The notes beneath the pieces were generated by a model that saw only the letters and a list, made by a program, of their open reading frames with translations, was not told where the DNA came from and made no database searches. 64,000 nucleotides of DNA from JADLGL01 sp050184415 (GTDB lineage Bacteria; Pseudomonadota; Alphaproteobacteria; Rhizobiales; Kaistiaceae). Position 1 is the first letter of the stretch. Each line of letters opens with the position of its first letter. The stretch spans positions 1 through 64,000 of the forward strand of contig JBFXAJ010000007.1 of NCBI GenBank assembly GCA_050184415.1, in the 5' to 3' direction. Shown here piece by piece: positions 8,350-18,891 of this stretch. Position numbers and translations under genes: made by a program.

Positions 8350-9700
8350 CTACTTGCCGATGCAGAACTCGCGGAACACCACGTCGAGGATCTCGTCGAC
8401 CTCGACCCGCCCGGTCACCCTGCCGATGGCGTCGCTGGCGGCACGCAGATGCTCCGCAAGGATTTCGGAGGACGACGACGCCAATGCCGAGGCGATCGCG
8501 TCCGCCGCTTCGGCCAACGCCTTAGCATGACGGAGCCGCGTGACGACAGCGCTCTCGCCCGATCGGAGACGCTCCGCAAGAAACGCCCGGATCGCCTCCA
8601 GCAGCTCCGGGATGCCGGCGCCGGTCGCGGCTGAAATCGCATGGTCGCCGCCGGCGATCAGACCGCCGAGGTCGGTCTTGGTCCGTATCCGCCAGACCGG
8701 CGCCGTGAAGGTCCCGTCCGGTTCCGCCGGCCCCGTGTGATCCGACAGCCAGAGCACCAGGTCGGCGTCGCCCGCCCGCTGCCGCGCGCGGCGGATACCC
8801 TCGCGCTCGACGAGCCCTTCCGTCTCGCGGAGCCCGGCCGTGTCAACCAGCGTCACGCGATACCCGCCGAGGTCGAGCGCGACCTCGATCAGGTCCCGCG
8901 TCGTCCCCGCCTCCTCCGAGACGATCGCAACCTCGCGTTTCGCCAGTGCATTGATCAGGCTCGATTTCCCGGCGTTGACTGGCCCGGAAATGACCACCTC
9001 GGCCCCTTCGCGGAGCGCGCGTCCCCGGCTGGCATCGGCAAGCGCCGCGTTCATCTCGCCGAGCACCTGCTCCAGCGCCGGGCGCCCCACCGCGACCCAG
9101 CTTCCGGCGACGCCCTCCTCGTCGCTGAAGTCGAGCTCGGCCTCGACCATCGCCCGCACCCGCACGAGGTCCGACCGCCACGCTTCGTATTGCCGCCGCG
9201 CCGACCCCTGCATCTGACCCAGCGCCAGCCGGTGCTGCATAGCCGTCTCGGCCGCGACGAGGTCGCCGAGTCCTTCGGCCTCCGTCAGGTCCATGCGGCC
9301 CGAGTGGAACGCCCGCCGCGTGAACTCGCCGGGCTCGGCGAGACGGAACCCGTCGAGCTCGCCGAGCGCGGTGAGGATCGCGCCGACCACGGCGCGCCCG
9401 CCATGCACCTGCAGTTCGAGCACGTGCTCGCCCGTGAAACTGGCCGGCGCGGGGAAGAACAACGCGAGGCCGCGATCGAGCAGCTCCCCGGTGCGCGGAT
9501 GGCTGATGTCGGTCAGCGTCGCATGGCGCGGCTCCGGCAGCCCGCCGCACATCAGCTCCGCGGCGTCCGGCGCCCCGGCTCCGCTGATGCGGATGACGGC
9601 CACGCCGGCGGGCGGGGCGCCGCTCGACAGCGCGAAGATCGTGTCCTCTTCGCGCAGTCCGGCGTTGACCTGAGGTCCGCTAAGATCGAGGAACGCCGGC

Positions 9701-9702
<2 letters not shown>
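8350..9702 (-). CDS. mnmE: tRNA modification GTPase MnmE
   Basis: Potassium-activated GTPase partner of MnmG in U34 modification. The chosen ATG at 9702 gives 450 residues. It shows the N-terminal folate-binding region (TIFALSSGAPPAGVAVIRIS, 21-40), G1 GPVNAGKSS at about 220-228, DTAG at 267-270 and the C-terminal CIGK that carries the conserved cysteine. A TTG at 9723 is an alternative start. The start codon overlaps back-to-back with the ATG of the divergent DUF255 gene (the two share the bases CATG). In most relatives mnmE sits beside rho; here rho is 13 kb away. Confidence 0.96.
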
Positions 9703-11731
<2,029 letters not shown>

Positions 11732-11769
11732 GGGGACCGTTGCCGGGGGTCGCAGGCTGCGCGGTAGCT

Positions 11770-11945
11770 CTTCCTTCGCCCCGCTTGCAGGGAGAAGGTG
11801 GCGCGCAGCGCCGGCTGAGGGGGGCGCCAGGCGAGGCCTATGAGAGGCGCGCCGCCACTCCCCCCTCACCCTCCATCTTCTAAGCTCGGCTCTGTCTCGC
11901 TAAGACCTGGAGCCCTCTCCCCGTAGGCGGGTAGAGGGAGCCCGA
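11770..11945. repeat. Extragenic repeat at the DUF255/hisH junction
   Basis: The 273-base gap between the DUF255 stop and the hisH stop contains a unit starting ccttcgccccgcttgcaggg, a ctgagggggg near 11815 mirrored by cccccctcaccc near 11861, and ccctctccccgtaggcgggt at 11911-11930. These resemble the elements at 1-140. The gap has no credible gene. Its position coincides with the left breakpoint of the proposed rearrangement. Confidence 0.6.
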
Positions 11946-12004
11946 TACCGCCGATGTTCCACGCAACAGGCCCCCCCACCGGACCCGGGGGGCGGACCTG
12001 TCGC

Positions 12005-12652
12005 CTACGGCGACCACGCCAGGAAATTCGCGATCAGCGCGAGGCCGAGCTTTTGGCTTTTCTCCGGGTGGAACTGCGTGCCCGCAACATTGCCCCGCGC
12101 GACGATCGCGGTGACCGGTCCGCCATAGTCGGCGGTCGCGATGAGGTCGCTCGGTTCGGCCGGCTCCAGCTCGTAGCCGTGCAGGAAGAAGGCGTGCCAG
12201 CCGGTCGGGCCGAGCGGGATGCCGTCGAGCAGAGGATGGGGAGCTGCCCGATCGAGCGTGTTCCAGCCCATGTGCGGCACCTTCAGCGTCTCGTCCGAAG
12301 GCTTCACGGCGACGACCTCGCCGGGAATGCGGCCGAGGCCCGGCGTCACGCCGTGCTCGAGGCCGCGGTCGGCTAGGAGTTGCATGCCGACGCAGATGCC
12401 TAGGAACGGCTTGCCGGCGCCGATGAAGCCGTCGATCGCCTCGATCATCCCGGGAATGGCATCAAGGTTCTCCTTGCAGTCGCGGAAGGCGCCGTCGCCC
12501 GGCAGCACGACGCGATCGGCCGTGCGCACGCGCTCCGGATCGCTGGTGATGACGACATCCAGCGTACGGCCGGAACGGGCGGCAACGACCTCCAATGCCT
12601 TCGACGCCGAGCGGAGATTGCCGGCGCCATAGTCGATGATGGCAACGCTCAT
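12005..12652 (-). CDS. hisH: Imidazole glycerol phosphate synthase, glutaminase subunit HisH
   Basis: HisH releases ammonia from glutamine and feeds it to HisF to make IGP and AICAR in histidine synthesis. The 215 residues contain the class I amidotransferase nucleophile in GICVGMQLL (Cys at about 87) and the GTQFHPEKSQ stretch near the C-terminus with catalytic His and Glu. Its ATG overlaps the end of hisB by 4 bases, so the pair is coupled. Its partner hisF is not next to it but at 25.8 kb on the other strand. Confidence 0.96.
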   Translation of the reverse strand: MSVAIIDYGAGNLRSASKALEVVAARSGRTLDVVITSDPERVRTADRVVLPGDGAFRDCKENLDAIPGMIEAIDGFIGAGKPFLGICVGMQLLADRGLEHGVTPGLGRIPGEVVAVKPSDETLKVPHMGWNTLDRAAPHPLLDGIPLGPTGWHAFFLHGYELEPAEPSDLIATADYGGPVTAIVARGNVAGTQFHPEKSQKLGLALIANFLAWSP

Positions 12653-13284
12653 TTGCGCCGCCTCGGCTTGGCCGATGCCTCGGCGGCCGTCTCCTCGGTC
12701 AGCGAGCCCTTGGTCGAGGGCACGCTGTTGGGCTGCCGCGGGTCGATCGCGACCGCGGCCCGGAGCGCCCGCGCAAGCGCCTTGAAGCAGGTCTCGGCGA
12801 TGTGGTGGCTGTTGGCGCCATAGAGCGTCTCGACGTGGAGCGTGATCCCGGCATTCTGGGCGAACGCCTGGAAGAACTCGCGGACGAGCTCGGTATCGAA
12901 CGAACCGATCTTGGCGCGCGTGAATTCGACCCGCCAGACCAGGAACGGCCGGCCGGAGAGGTCGATCGCGCAGCGCGTCAGGGTCTCATCCATCGGGAGA
13001 TGGACGTCGGCGTAGCGGGTGATGCCGCGGAGGTCGCCGAGCGCCTTCTTCACGGCCTGGCCGAGCACGATCCCGACGTCTTCCGTGGTGTGGTGCTGGT
13101 CGATATGGAGGTCGCCCTTGGCCTCGACCGTGAGGTCGAGGAGGCCGTGCCGCGCCACTTGCTCCAGCATGTGGTCGAGAAAGCCGACACCGGTCGCGAT
13201 CGACGAAACGCCCGTCCCGTCGAGATCGACGGTGATGGCGATGTCGGTTTCCTTCGTGCGGCGGCTGACGGTCGCGCTGCGCAT
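12649..13284 (-). CDS. hisB: Imidazoleglycerol-phosphate dehydratase
   Basis: HisB dehydrates imidazoleglycerol phosphate in histidine biosynthesis and uses two metal ions held by histidine clusters. With the ATG at 13284 it has 211 residues; the open frame continues upstream but without family-like sequence. Metal-site motifs are visible: HMLEQVARHG, DQHHTTEDVGI and GANSHHIAETCFKA. This is the monofunctional form (no N-terminal phosphatase domain), as usual in alphaproteobacteria. The last 20 residues are a basic, probably disordered tail. Confidence 0.95.
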   Translation of the reverse strand: MRSATVSRRTKETDIAITVDLDGTGVSSIATGVGFLDHMLEQVARHGLLDLTVEAKGDLHIDQHHTTEDVGIVLGQAVKKALGDLRGITRYADVHLPMDETLTRCAIDLSGRPFLVWRVEFTRAKIGSFDTELVREFFQAFAQNAGITLHVETLYGANSHHIAETCFKALARALRAAVAIDPRQPNSVPSTKGSLTEETAAEASAKPRRRK

Positions 13285-13512
13285 TGCTCGCCTCAAGAAC
13301 CTCTGCTGCGGCGGGGAATTGGCGCGATCTATCAGGTCTTCCCTAACGAAACCAGTTTGGTGGCATCGCACCAGGGCTGCTGTGGCTGCCGGAGCCTGCG
13401 CGGGCGCCCCCTCTTTGCATCCTGCCCTGCTCCTCCCTACCTATGACCGCATTGGCCGCTCCGGCGCCTCGGTCGAGGGCCGGCGAGGCGGCCTCAGTAA
13501 GGAGGGTGCCCT

Positions 13513-13632
13513 GTGGCCCTTTTTGTTTCTCTCCTCATTCCTCTCATCGCCATTGCCCTGAGCGTGCGGCTCCTGCGGCCGAACCCCGAGCCTGCGCCCG
13601 TTTTGGTGCGCACCAGGGGAGGCCGGTCGTGA
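13513..13632 (+). CDS. Small membrane ORF coupled to hslV (39 residues)
   Basis: A GTG at 13513, seven bases after a strong AAGGAGG site (13499-13505), opens a 39-codon frame. It starts MALFVSLLIPLIAIALSVRL, a single strongly hydrophobic helix, followed by a proline/arginine-rich tail ending GGRS. Its TGA (13630-13632) overlaps the hslV GTG (13629-13631) as GTGA, a classic coupling arrangement. I do not recognise the peptide. The gene-free part of the gap before it (13285-13512) must hold divergent promoters for hisB and this unit; I see no convincing -35/-10 pair. Confidence 0.55.
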   Translation: MALFVSLLIPLIAIALSVRLLRPNPEPAPVLVRTRGGRS

Positions 13633-14201
13633 ACCAGTCTCAGCAGACCGCAACCACTGCCGACTCCTGGCACGGGACGACCATCGTCACGGTGCGGAAG
13701 GGCGGCCGCGTGGTCATCGCCGGCGATGGCCAGGTTTCCGCCGGCGCCACGGTGATGAAGCACAATGCCCGTAAGGTGCGGCCGCTCGGCAAGGGTGGCG
13801 TCATCGCCGGCTTTGCCGGCGCGACCGCGGACGCCTTCACGCTGTTCGAGCGGCTCGAGGCCAAGCTGGAGCAGTATCCGGGGCAGCTTCTCCGCGCGTC
13901 GGTCGAGCTCGCCAAGGACTGGCGCACCGACCGCTATCTTCGTCACCTCGAGGCGATGATGATCGTGGCCGATCCGGCCGTCAGCCTCGTCCTCACCGGC
14001 AATGGCGACGTCCTCGAGCCGGATGGCGGCGTCGCCGCGATCGGCTCGGGAGGCAACTATGCCCTCGCCGCTGCCCGCGCGTTGGCGGACTACGATCTCG
14101 ATGCCGAGACGATCGCGCGCAAAGCGATGAAGATCGCGGCCGAGATCTGCATCTACACCAACGACCGCGTCACCCTGGAATCCCTGGAGGCCTCCTCATG
14201 A
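13629..14201 (+). CDS. hslV: ATP-dependent protease HslV, peptidase subunit
   Basis: HslV forms the double-hexamer proteolytic core of the HslUV (ClpYQ) protease. The GTG at 13629 gives 190 residues; AGGGGAGG at 13615-13622 is its ribosome site and the start overlaps the stop of the small ORF before it. The N-terminal threonine nucleophile is exposed by cleavage in HGTTIVTVRKGG, after a propeptide of about 16 residues (MNQSQQTATTADSWHG), as in other alphaproteobacteria. AGDGQVSAG and GSGGNYALAAARAL are family-typical. The stop overlaps hslU by 4 bases (ATGA). Confidence 0.96.
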   Translation: MNQSQQTATTADSWHGTTIVTVRKGGRVVIAGDGQVSAGATVMKHNARKVRPLGKGGVIAGFAGATADAFTLFERLEAKLEQYPGQLLRASVELAKDWRTDRYLRHLEAMMIVADPAVSLVLTGNGDVLEPDGGVAAIGSGGNYALAAARALADYDLDAETIARKAMKIAAEICIYTNDRVTLESLEASS

Positions 14202-15553
14202 GCCCCGTCTCCCTCGCTGCCGAAAACGCCACGCCCCGTCCCCGGAACGCCGAAGCGCATTCGGCCGAGTTCTCGCCGCGCGAAATCGTGTCCGAGCTCG
14301 ATCGCTACATCATCGGCCAGAAGGAGGCGAAGCGCGCGGTCGCGATCGCCCTTCGCAACCGCTGGCGGCGCCAGCAGCTGACCGGGAGCCTCCGCGAGGA
14401 GGTGCTGCCGAAGAACATCCTGATGATCGGCCCGACCGGCGTCGGCAAGACCGAGATCTCGCGTCGCCTTGCGAAACTCGCGGGCGCGCCGTTCCTCAAG
14501 GTCGAGGCGACGAAGTTCACCGAGGTCGGCTATGTCGGCCGCGATGTGGAGCAGATCGTCCGCGACCTCGTCGAGGTCGGCATCGCGCTCGTCAAGGAGA
14601 AGAAGCGGAAGGACGTCGCCGCACGGGCCGAGCTGGCCGCCGAAGAGCGCGCGCTCGATTCTCTCGTCGGTCCCGCCGCGAGCCCCGCGACGCGCGAAGC
14701 GTTCCGCAAGCGCCTCCGGGCCGGCGAGCTCGACGACAAGGAGATCGAGATCCAGGTCAAGGACACCGGCGGGGCGACGTTCGAGATTCCCGGCATGCCG
14801 GGCGCGAACGTCATGAATCTCGGCGACATGTTGGGGAAAGCCTTTGCCGGCCGGACCAAGACTCGGAAGACCACGGTCCGCGACTCGCACGACATCCTGA
14901 TGCAGGAGGAGTCCGACAAGCTCCTCGACAATGAGGCGGTCATCGGCGAAGCCATCCGCTCGGTCGAGGATGACGGCATCGTCTTCATCGACGAGATCGA
15001 CAAGGTCGCCGCGGGTTCGGATCGCTTCGGCGGTCCGTCGCGCGAGGGCGTGCAGCGCGACCTCCTGCCCCTCATCGAGGGGACGACGGTCGCGACCAAG
15101 TACGGCCCGGTGAAGACGGACCACATCCTCTTCATCGCCTCGGGCGCGTTCCACGTCTCGAAGCCGTCGGACCTGTTGCCGGAGCTGCAGGGCCGCCTGC
15201 CGATCCGCGTCGAGCTTCGTCCGCTGACCAAGGAGGACTTTCGGCGGATCCTCACCGAGACCGAGGCGAGCCTCATCAAGCAGTACGTGGCGCTGATGGG
15301 AACCGAGGGCGTGAAGCTGTCGGTGACCGACGACGCGATCGCCGCGATCGCCCAGATCGCGGTCGACATCAATTCCTCGGTCGAGAATATCGGCGCCCGC
15401 CGCCTGCAGACGGTGATGGAGCGCATCCTCGACGAGATCAGCTTCTCCGCGCCGGACCGCAATGGCGAGGAGCTGGTGATCGACGCGGCCTATGTGGAGT
15501 CGCAGGTCGGCGACCTCGCCCGCAACGTCGACCTCAGCCGCTTCATCCTGTAG
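14198..15553 (+). CDS. hslU: ATP-dependent protease ATPase subunit HslU
   Basis: The AAA+ unfoldase ring that feeds substrates into HslV. The 451 residues are typical. The Walker A GPTGVGKTE lies at about 78-86, followed by the conserved FTEVGYVGRDVE, and Walker B is IVFIDEIDKVA near 262-272. The C-terminal tail NVDLSRFIL is the conserved segment that docks in HslV pockets. Start overlaps the hslV stop, so the pair is translated together. Confidence 0.97.
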   Translation: MSPVSLAAENATPRPRNAEAHSAEFSPREIVSELDRYIIGQKEAKRAVAIALRNRWRRQQLTGSLREEVLPKNILMIGPTGVGKTEISRRLAKLAGAPFLKVEATKFTEVGYVGRDVEQIVRDLVEVGIALVKEKKRKDVAARAELAAEERALDSLVGPAASPATREAFRKRLRAGELDDKEIEIQVKDTGGATFEIPGMPGANVMNLGDMLGKAFAGRTKTRKTTVRDSHDILMQEESDKLLDNEAVIGEAIRSVEDDGIVFIDEIDKVAAGSDRFGGPSREGVQRDLLPLIEGTTVATKYGPVKTDHILFIASGAFHVSKPSDLLPELQGRLPIRVELRPLTKEDFRRILTETEASLIKQYVALMGTEGVKLSVTDDAIAAIAQIAVDINSSVENIGARRLQTVMERILDEISFSAPDRNGEELVIDAAYVESQVGDLARNVDLSRFIL

Positions 15554-15570
15554 CGGCTGCGCCTTCGGGT

Positions 15571-15591
15571 CGAAGCCGGCGTCCGGCTTCC
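15571..15591. terminator. Hairpin between convergent hslU and smr
   Basis: GAAGCCGG-CGT-CCGGCTTC forms a perfect 8-bp stem with a 3-base loop (15572-15590), located 19 bases after the hslU stop and 10 bases from the stop of the opposing smr gene. It has no clear T-run on either side, so it could be a bidirectional, partly Rho-assisted terminator. Confidence 0.5.
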
Positions 15592-15599
15592 TCCTTCGG

Positions 15600-16157
15600 C
15601 TATCTCAACTTCCTGATCCGGACGTAGAGCGCACCGGACCCGCCATGGGTCCGGTGCGCTTCGCCATATCCGGAGACGAGGACGCGGAAGAGCGGCGAGC
15701 TCAGCCATTGCGGCACGGCGCGGCGGAGGACGCCGCGCTCGCCATCGTCCTTGCCCTTCCCGGTGATCACGAGGACGATCCGGCCGCCATTCGACTGGAC
15801 GAGCGCGAGATAGCCGCGAAGGCGGTCGTGCGCCTCCTCCTGCGTGGAGCCGTGGAGGTCGATGCGGCCGTCAATGCCGAGAGCGCCGCGGCCGAGCCGA
15901 TGCACGCTGCGGCGGTCGAGCGCCTGCGGCGCGGGCGGACCACGGCGGCGCATGGGCTCGGGCCTGGACGGAGGGGGAACTGCCGGTGGCTTTGCCACGG
16001 TCGCAGGTGGTTTTGGGGCCGGCGGAGGAGCATCGGCCGTCGACCCCTCAGGTGCGGCCGAAGCGCGTTCCTTCCGCCGCTTCAGCCGCTCCGCGGTGCG
16101 GGCGACCTGGTCCCACAGGGTGCGTTCGTCGGGTGTGAGCTGGCGGCGCCTTGCCAC
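15600..16157 (-). CDS. Smr domain protein
   Basis: 185 residues with a proline-rich, positively charged N-terminal half and a C-terminal Smr (small MutS-related) domain. The hallmarks DLHGSTQEEAHDRL (about 99-112) and ITGKGKDDGERGVLRRAVPQ are clear. Smr domains are DNA- or RNA-cleaving in several proteins, but the role of this stand-alone alphaproteobacterial form is not established. The start is a GTG at 16157. In relatives a lytic transglycosylase gene (mltA) often lies between this gene and the Tim44-like gene; it is absent here. Confidence 0.9.
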   Translation of the reverse strand: MARRRQLTPDERTLWDQVARTAERLKRRKERASAAPEGSTADAPPPAPKPPATVAKPPAVPPPSRPEPMRRRGPPAPQALDRRSVHRLGRGALGIDGRIDLHGSTQEEAHDRLRGYLALVQSNGGRIVLVITGKGKDDGERGVLRRAVPQWLSSPLFRVLVSGYGEAHRTHGGSGALYVRIRKLR

Positions 16158-16187
16158 GGGCGCGGCTCCACGCGGTGCGAGACCTGC

Positions 16188-16916
16188 CTACTCGACCGAC
16201 TCGGTGGCGACGAGGCGCCAGTTCGGGTCGCGGGCCGAAACTTCGCGCGCGAACGTCCAGATGTCGGTGACGTCGCTGACCTTGGTCTCGTCGCCGTCGA
16301 CGACCTTGCCGTCCTTGTCCTTGGTGGCGGAGATCAGCTGCGAGGTGAAGCGGACGGTCACCTGCGCCGTGCTGCCCTTGAGCGCGGCATCGGTGATCTC
16401 GGCCTTCTCGATCCCGACGAAGCGGAAATCGATCTTCTCCTGCCGGGTCTCCCGCTCGCCGATCGCCGACACGAAGCCGTCATACACCTCGCGCGACAGA
16501 AGTTGCCGCAATTGCCGGCGGTCGCCCTCGGCGAAGGCGGTCACGACCATCTCGTAGGCGATCTTGGCGCCATCGAGGAACTGCTGCGGGTCGAACGTGC
16601 GGTCCGCCGTGATCAGGCGGCGGAGGGAATCCGAGAGCGCGCTGCCCGGCGGGGCAACCGTCTTGAGACGGATGTCGACATCCGCCGACGTGTCGGGCGT
16701 CGTCACCGACGGCTCGCCGTCGCGGATGGGCCGCGGCGGGAGGGTGATCACCTTGTCGCCGCCGGCCGGACGATCGGCCTCGCGGCGCTGGAAACGCTCG
16801 AGCGGCGGACGCTCATTGCCGGTGCGGCGGCCAAGCACGCTTCGAAGGCGCAGGAAGATGAGCACGGCCAGCGCCACGAAGATGATGGTGATGATGTCGA
16901 AGGAGCCGCTGTTCAT
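16188..16916 (-). CDS. Tim44-like (TimA) membrane-associated protein
   Basis: 242 residues from the ATG at 16916. An N-terminal helix DIITIIFVALAVLIFLRL (about 7-24) anchors it in the membrane; a charged linker follows, and the C-terminal part (about 110-240) matches the Tim44/MRPL45 domain, ending FAREVSARDPNWRLVATESVE-like. Bacterial homologues are conserved in alphaproteobacteria next to fxsA and secB and are thought to be relatives of the mitochondrial import protein Tim44, but their client is unknown. It is divergent from fxsA. Confidence 0.9.
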   Translation of the reverse strand: MNSGSFDIITIIFVALAVLIFLRLRSVLGRRTGNERPPLERFQRREADRPAGGDKVITLPPRPIRDGEPSVTTPDTSADVDIRLKTVAPPGSALSDSLRRLITADRTFDPQQFLDGAKIAYEMVVTAFAEGDRRQLRQLLSREVYDGFVSAIGERETRQEKIDFRFVGIEKAEITDAALKGSTAQVTVRFTSQLISATKDKDGKVVDGDETKVSDVTDIWTFAREVSARDPNWRLVATESVE

Positions 16917-17061
16917 CCAATCACGCCCGCATGCGAACTTTTCCCGGCGCACTCCGGCGGCGAGCATGTGAATTCGCCCGACCCATACTATCTATGTGTC
17001 TGGAGTGGGCTAATCCAGCCCTCAAGGCTGCAAGCCTTAGCAGCACCACGGTCAAAGCGAA

Positions 17062-17532
17062 ATGCGATTTAGGATCATTCCGCTCGTCCTCGTGATCCTC
17101 GCGCTGGTCGAGATCGCCGTCTTCATCCTGGTCGGCCGGGCCATCGGCGTCGCCGCCACGCTCGGTCTCGTCCTGCTCGCGGCCATCGCCGGCATCGTCC
17201 TGATGCGCAGCCAGGGGTTCGGCGTCATGCGCCGCATTCGCGAAGACGTGAATGGAGGGATCATGCCGGGCGCAGCGCTCGCCGACGGCGCGATGATTCT
17301 CCTTGCAGGCGTCCTGCTGATCATCCCGGGCTTCGTGACCGACGTCATCGGCCTTCTCCTGTTCCTCCCCGCGGTGCGGCGCGGCCTCCGGGCCGCGGCG
17401 ATGCCGGGGATCGTCGCGACGGCCGCGGGCGGCAACTGGCAGCGCTGGCCGCAGACGCCATCGCCGCGGAGCCGCTATCTCGACCTTCGGGCCGAGCCGC
17501 CGGCCAACGATCCCGAGCCGCGAAGCCGCTGA
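17062..17532 (+). CDS. fxsA: FxsA family membrane protein
   Basis: A 156-residue inner membrane protein with hydrophobic segments near 2-20, 27-45 and 75-100 and a proline/arginine-rich C-terminal tail. The N-terminal RIIPLVLVILALVEIAVFIL and the PGFVTDVIGLLLFLPAVR stretch are characteristic of FxsA, named after suppression of phage F exclusion of T7 in E. coli. Cellular role is otherwise unclear. It lies 90 bases upstream of secB on the same strand. Confidence 0.9.
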   Translation: MRFRIIPLVLVILALVEIAVFILVGRAIGVAATLGLVLLAAIAGIVLMRSQGFGVMRRIREDVNGGIMPGAALADGAMILLAGVLLIIPGFVTDVIGLLLFLPAVRRGLRAAAMPGIVATAAGGNWQRWPQTPSPRSRYLDLRAEPPANDPEPRSR

Positions 17533-17622
17533 CGCCGATCCTTGTCTCACCCGCGGTCGCGTGCTAGCCAGCCGCCGACCGCCGAAGGGGACGGTCCTCT
17601 ACGTCACGGAAGGGCAACGACA

Positions 17623-18159
17623 ATGGCCGACGAGAACGGCACCAACGGCACTGCCGGGGCAGGCGCGCCACCGCTCGGCGCCGTTCCCGGCGCGGACCAG
17701 CCGCGCCTCAACGTGGTGTCCCAGTATGTGAAGGACCTGTCGTTCGAGAATCCCGACGGTCCGCGGGCGATGCCGAACCGCGATGCGAATTCGCGCATCA
17801 ATGTCGGCATCAACGTCCAGGCCCGCCGCGTCTCGCAGACCGACATGGAAGTCTCGCTGAAGTTCGAGGCGTCGGCCAAGGACAATGACCGCACCATCTT
17901 CGCGACCGAGCTGGTCTATGCCGGCGTCTTCCGGTTCCAGAACATTCCCGAGAACCAGATCGAGCCGCTCGCGATGACCGAGTGCGCCCGCCTTCTCTTC
18001 CCGTTCGCCCGCCAGATCCTGGCCGATGCGACGCGGAATGGCGGCTTCCCGCCGCTTCTCCTCGATCCGGTCGATTTCGCGGCGATGTATCGCGATCGCC
18101 TCAAGCGCGGCCAGCCCGGCGACGCTCCAAACGTCCCGCCGCCCGCCAATCTGAGCTGA
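17623..18159 (+). CDS. secB: Protein-export chaperone SecB
   Basis: SecB is a tetrameric chaperone that keeps precursor proteins unfolded and delivers them to SecA. I use the ATG at 17623 (178 residues). The core begins at LNVVSQYVKDLSFENP (about 31-46) and includes NINVQARRVSQTDMEVSL-like strands and the C-terminal DFAAMYRDRL. Both the N- and C-terminal extensions are disordered and alanine/proline-rich. It ends two bases from the convergent dnaQ stop. Confidence 0.96.
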   Translation: MADENGTNGTAGAGAPPLGAVPGADQPRLNVVSQYVKDLSFENPDGPRAMPNRDANSRINVGINVQARRVSQTDMEVSLKFEASAKDNDRTIFATELVYAGVFRFQNIPENQIEPLAMTECARLLFPFARQILADATRNGGFPPLLLDPVDFAAMYRDRLKRGQPGDAPNVPPPANLS

Positions 18160-18161
18160 GC

Positions 18162-18860
18162 TCAGGCCGCCGCGGCGGCCTGGCGATAGCCGGCCCAAAG
18201 ACCGCCCTTGTCGAAGCTCGACATGAAGGCGGCGTGGGCCGCGATATCCCCATCCGACAGCACGGACACCCAGGGCGCCGGCCGCGGCCGCGAGACGCGG
18301 ACGACGATAGCCAGCCCGCCGTCGCCGGCCTCGCCGAAGGCTAGGCTGGTCTGGCGACCGCCGATGAGCTCGACATAGACCTCGCCCAGAAGGCCGGCAT
18401 CGAGAAGCGCTCCGTGCACCGTCCTCTTGCTGAGGTCGACGCCGTAGCGATTGCAGATCGCGTCCAGCGAGTTCGGGCCCGCGGGATGACGCCGCCGCGC
18501 CAGAGCCAGCGAGTCGATCACCCGGCCCGGCGCCAGCGCCCCCTGACCGATCCGCGCCAGCTCCGCGTTGAGGAAGCCGATGTCGAAATCGGCATTGTGT
18601 GCGATCAGCGGGGCGTCGGCGATGAAGTCGAGGAAACCGGGTACGGCCGCTGCGAAAATCGGCTTGTCGGCCAGGAACTTGTCTGAGATGCCGTGGACAC
18701 GCTGCGACTCGATCGAGATCGGCCGCTGCGGGTTGATGTAGATCTGGAATGTCCGCCCGCTCGGGATGTGGTTGATCAGCTCGACGCAGCCGATCTCGAT
18801 GATCCGGTCGTTCGCGAAGTCGAGCCCGGTGGTCTCGGTGTCGAGGACGATTTCCCGCAT
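18162..18860 (-). CDS. dnaQ: DNA polymerase III epsilon subunit (3'-5' proofreading)
   Basis: The DEDD-family exonuclease that proofreads during replication. The ATG at 18860 gives 232 residues. Exo I is DTETTGLDF (about 7-15), Exo II HNADFDIGFLNAEL, and Exo III VHGALLDAGLL, with all catalytic acidic residues and the DEDDh histidine present. The C-terminal segment (about 175-232) should bind the polymerase alpha subunit. Located in the conserved string secB-dnaQ-coaE-aroE-maf. Confidence 0.96.
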   Translation of the reverse strand: MREIVLDTETTGLDFANDRIIEIGCVELINHIPSGRTFQIYINPQRPISIESQRVHGISDKFLADKPIFAAAVPGFLDFIADAPLIAHNADFDIGFLNAELARIGQGALAPGRVIDSLALARRRHPAGPNSLDAICNRYGVDLSKRTVHGALLDAGLLGEVYVELIGGRQTSLAFGEAGDGGLAIVVRVSRPRPAPWVSVLSDGDIAAHAAFMSSFDKGGLWAGYRQAAAAA

Positions 18861-18891
18861 GTTCCAGTTTTGTTCCAGGCGGCCGCGAAGG

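Noticed and set aside
11954..11970. tgttccacgcaacagg as a third parS site
   Set aside because: Only the left half fits the parS consensus; the right half is not its mirror and the spacing is wrong.
13285..13512. RpoH promoter for the hslV unit
   Set aside because: No CTTG with a correctly spaced CYTAT box is visible on the plus strand; the nearest cctatgac lacks a partner at 17-18 bases.
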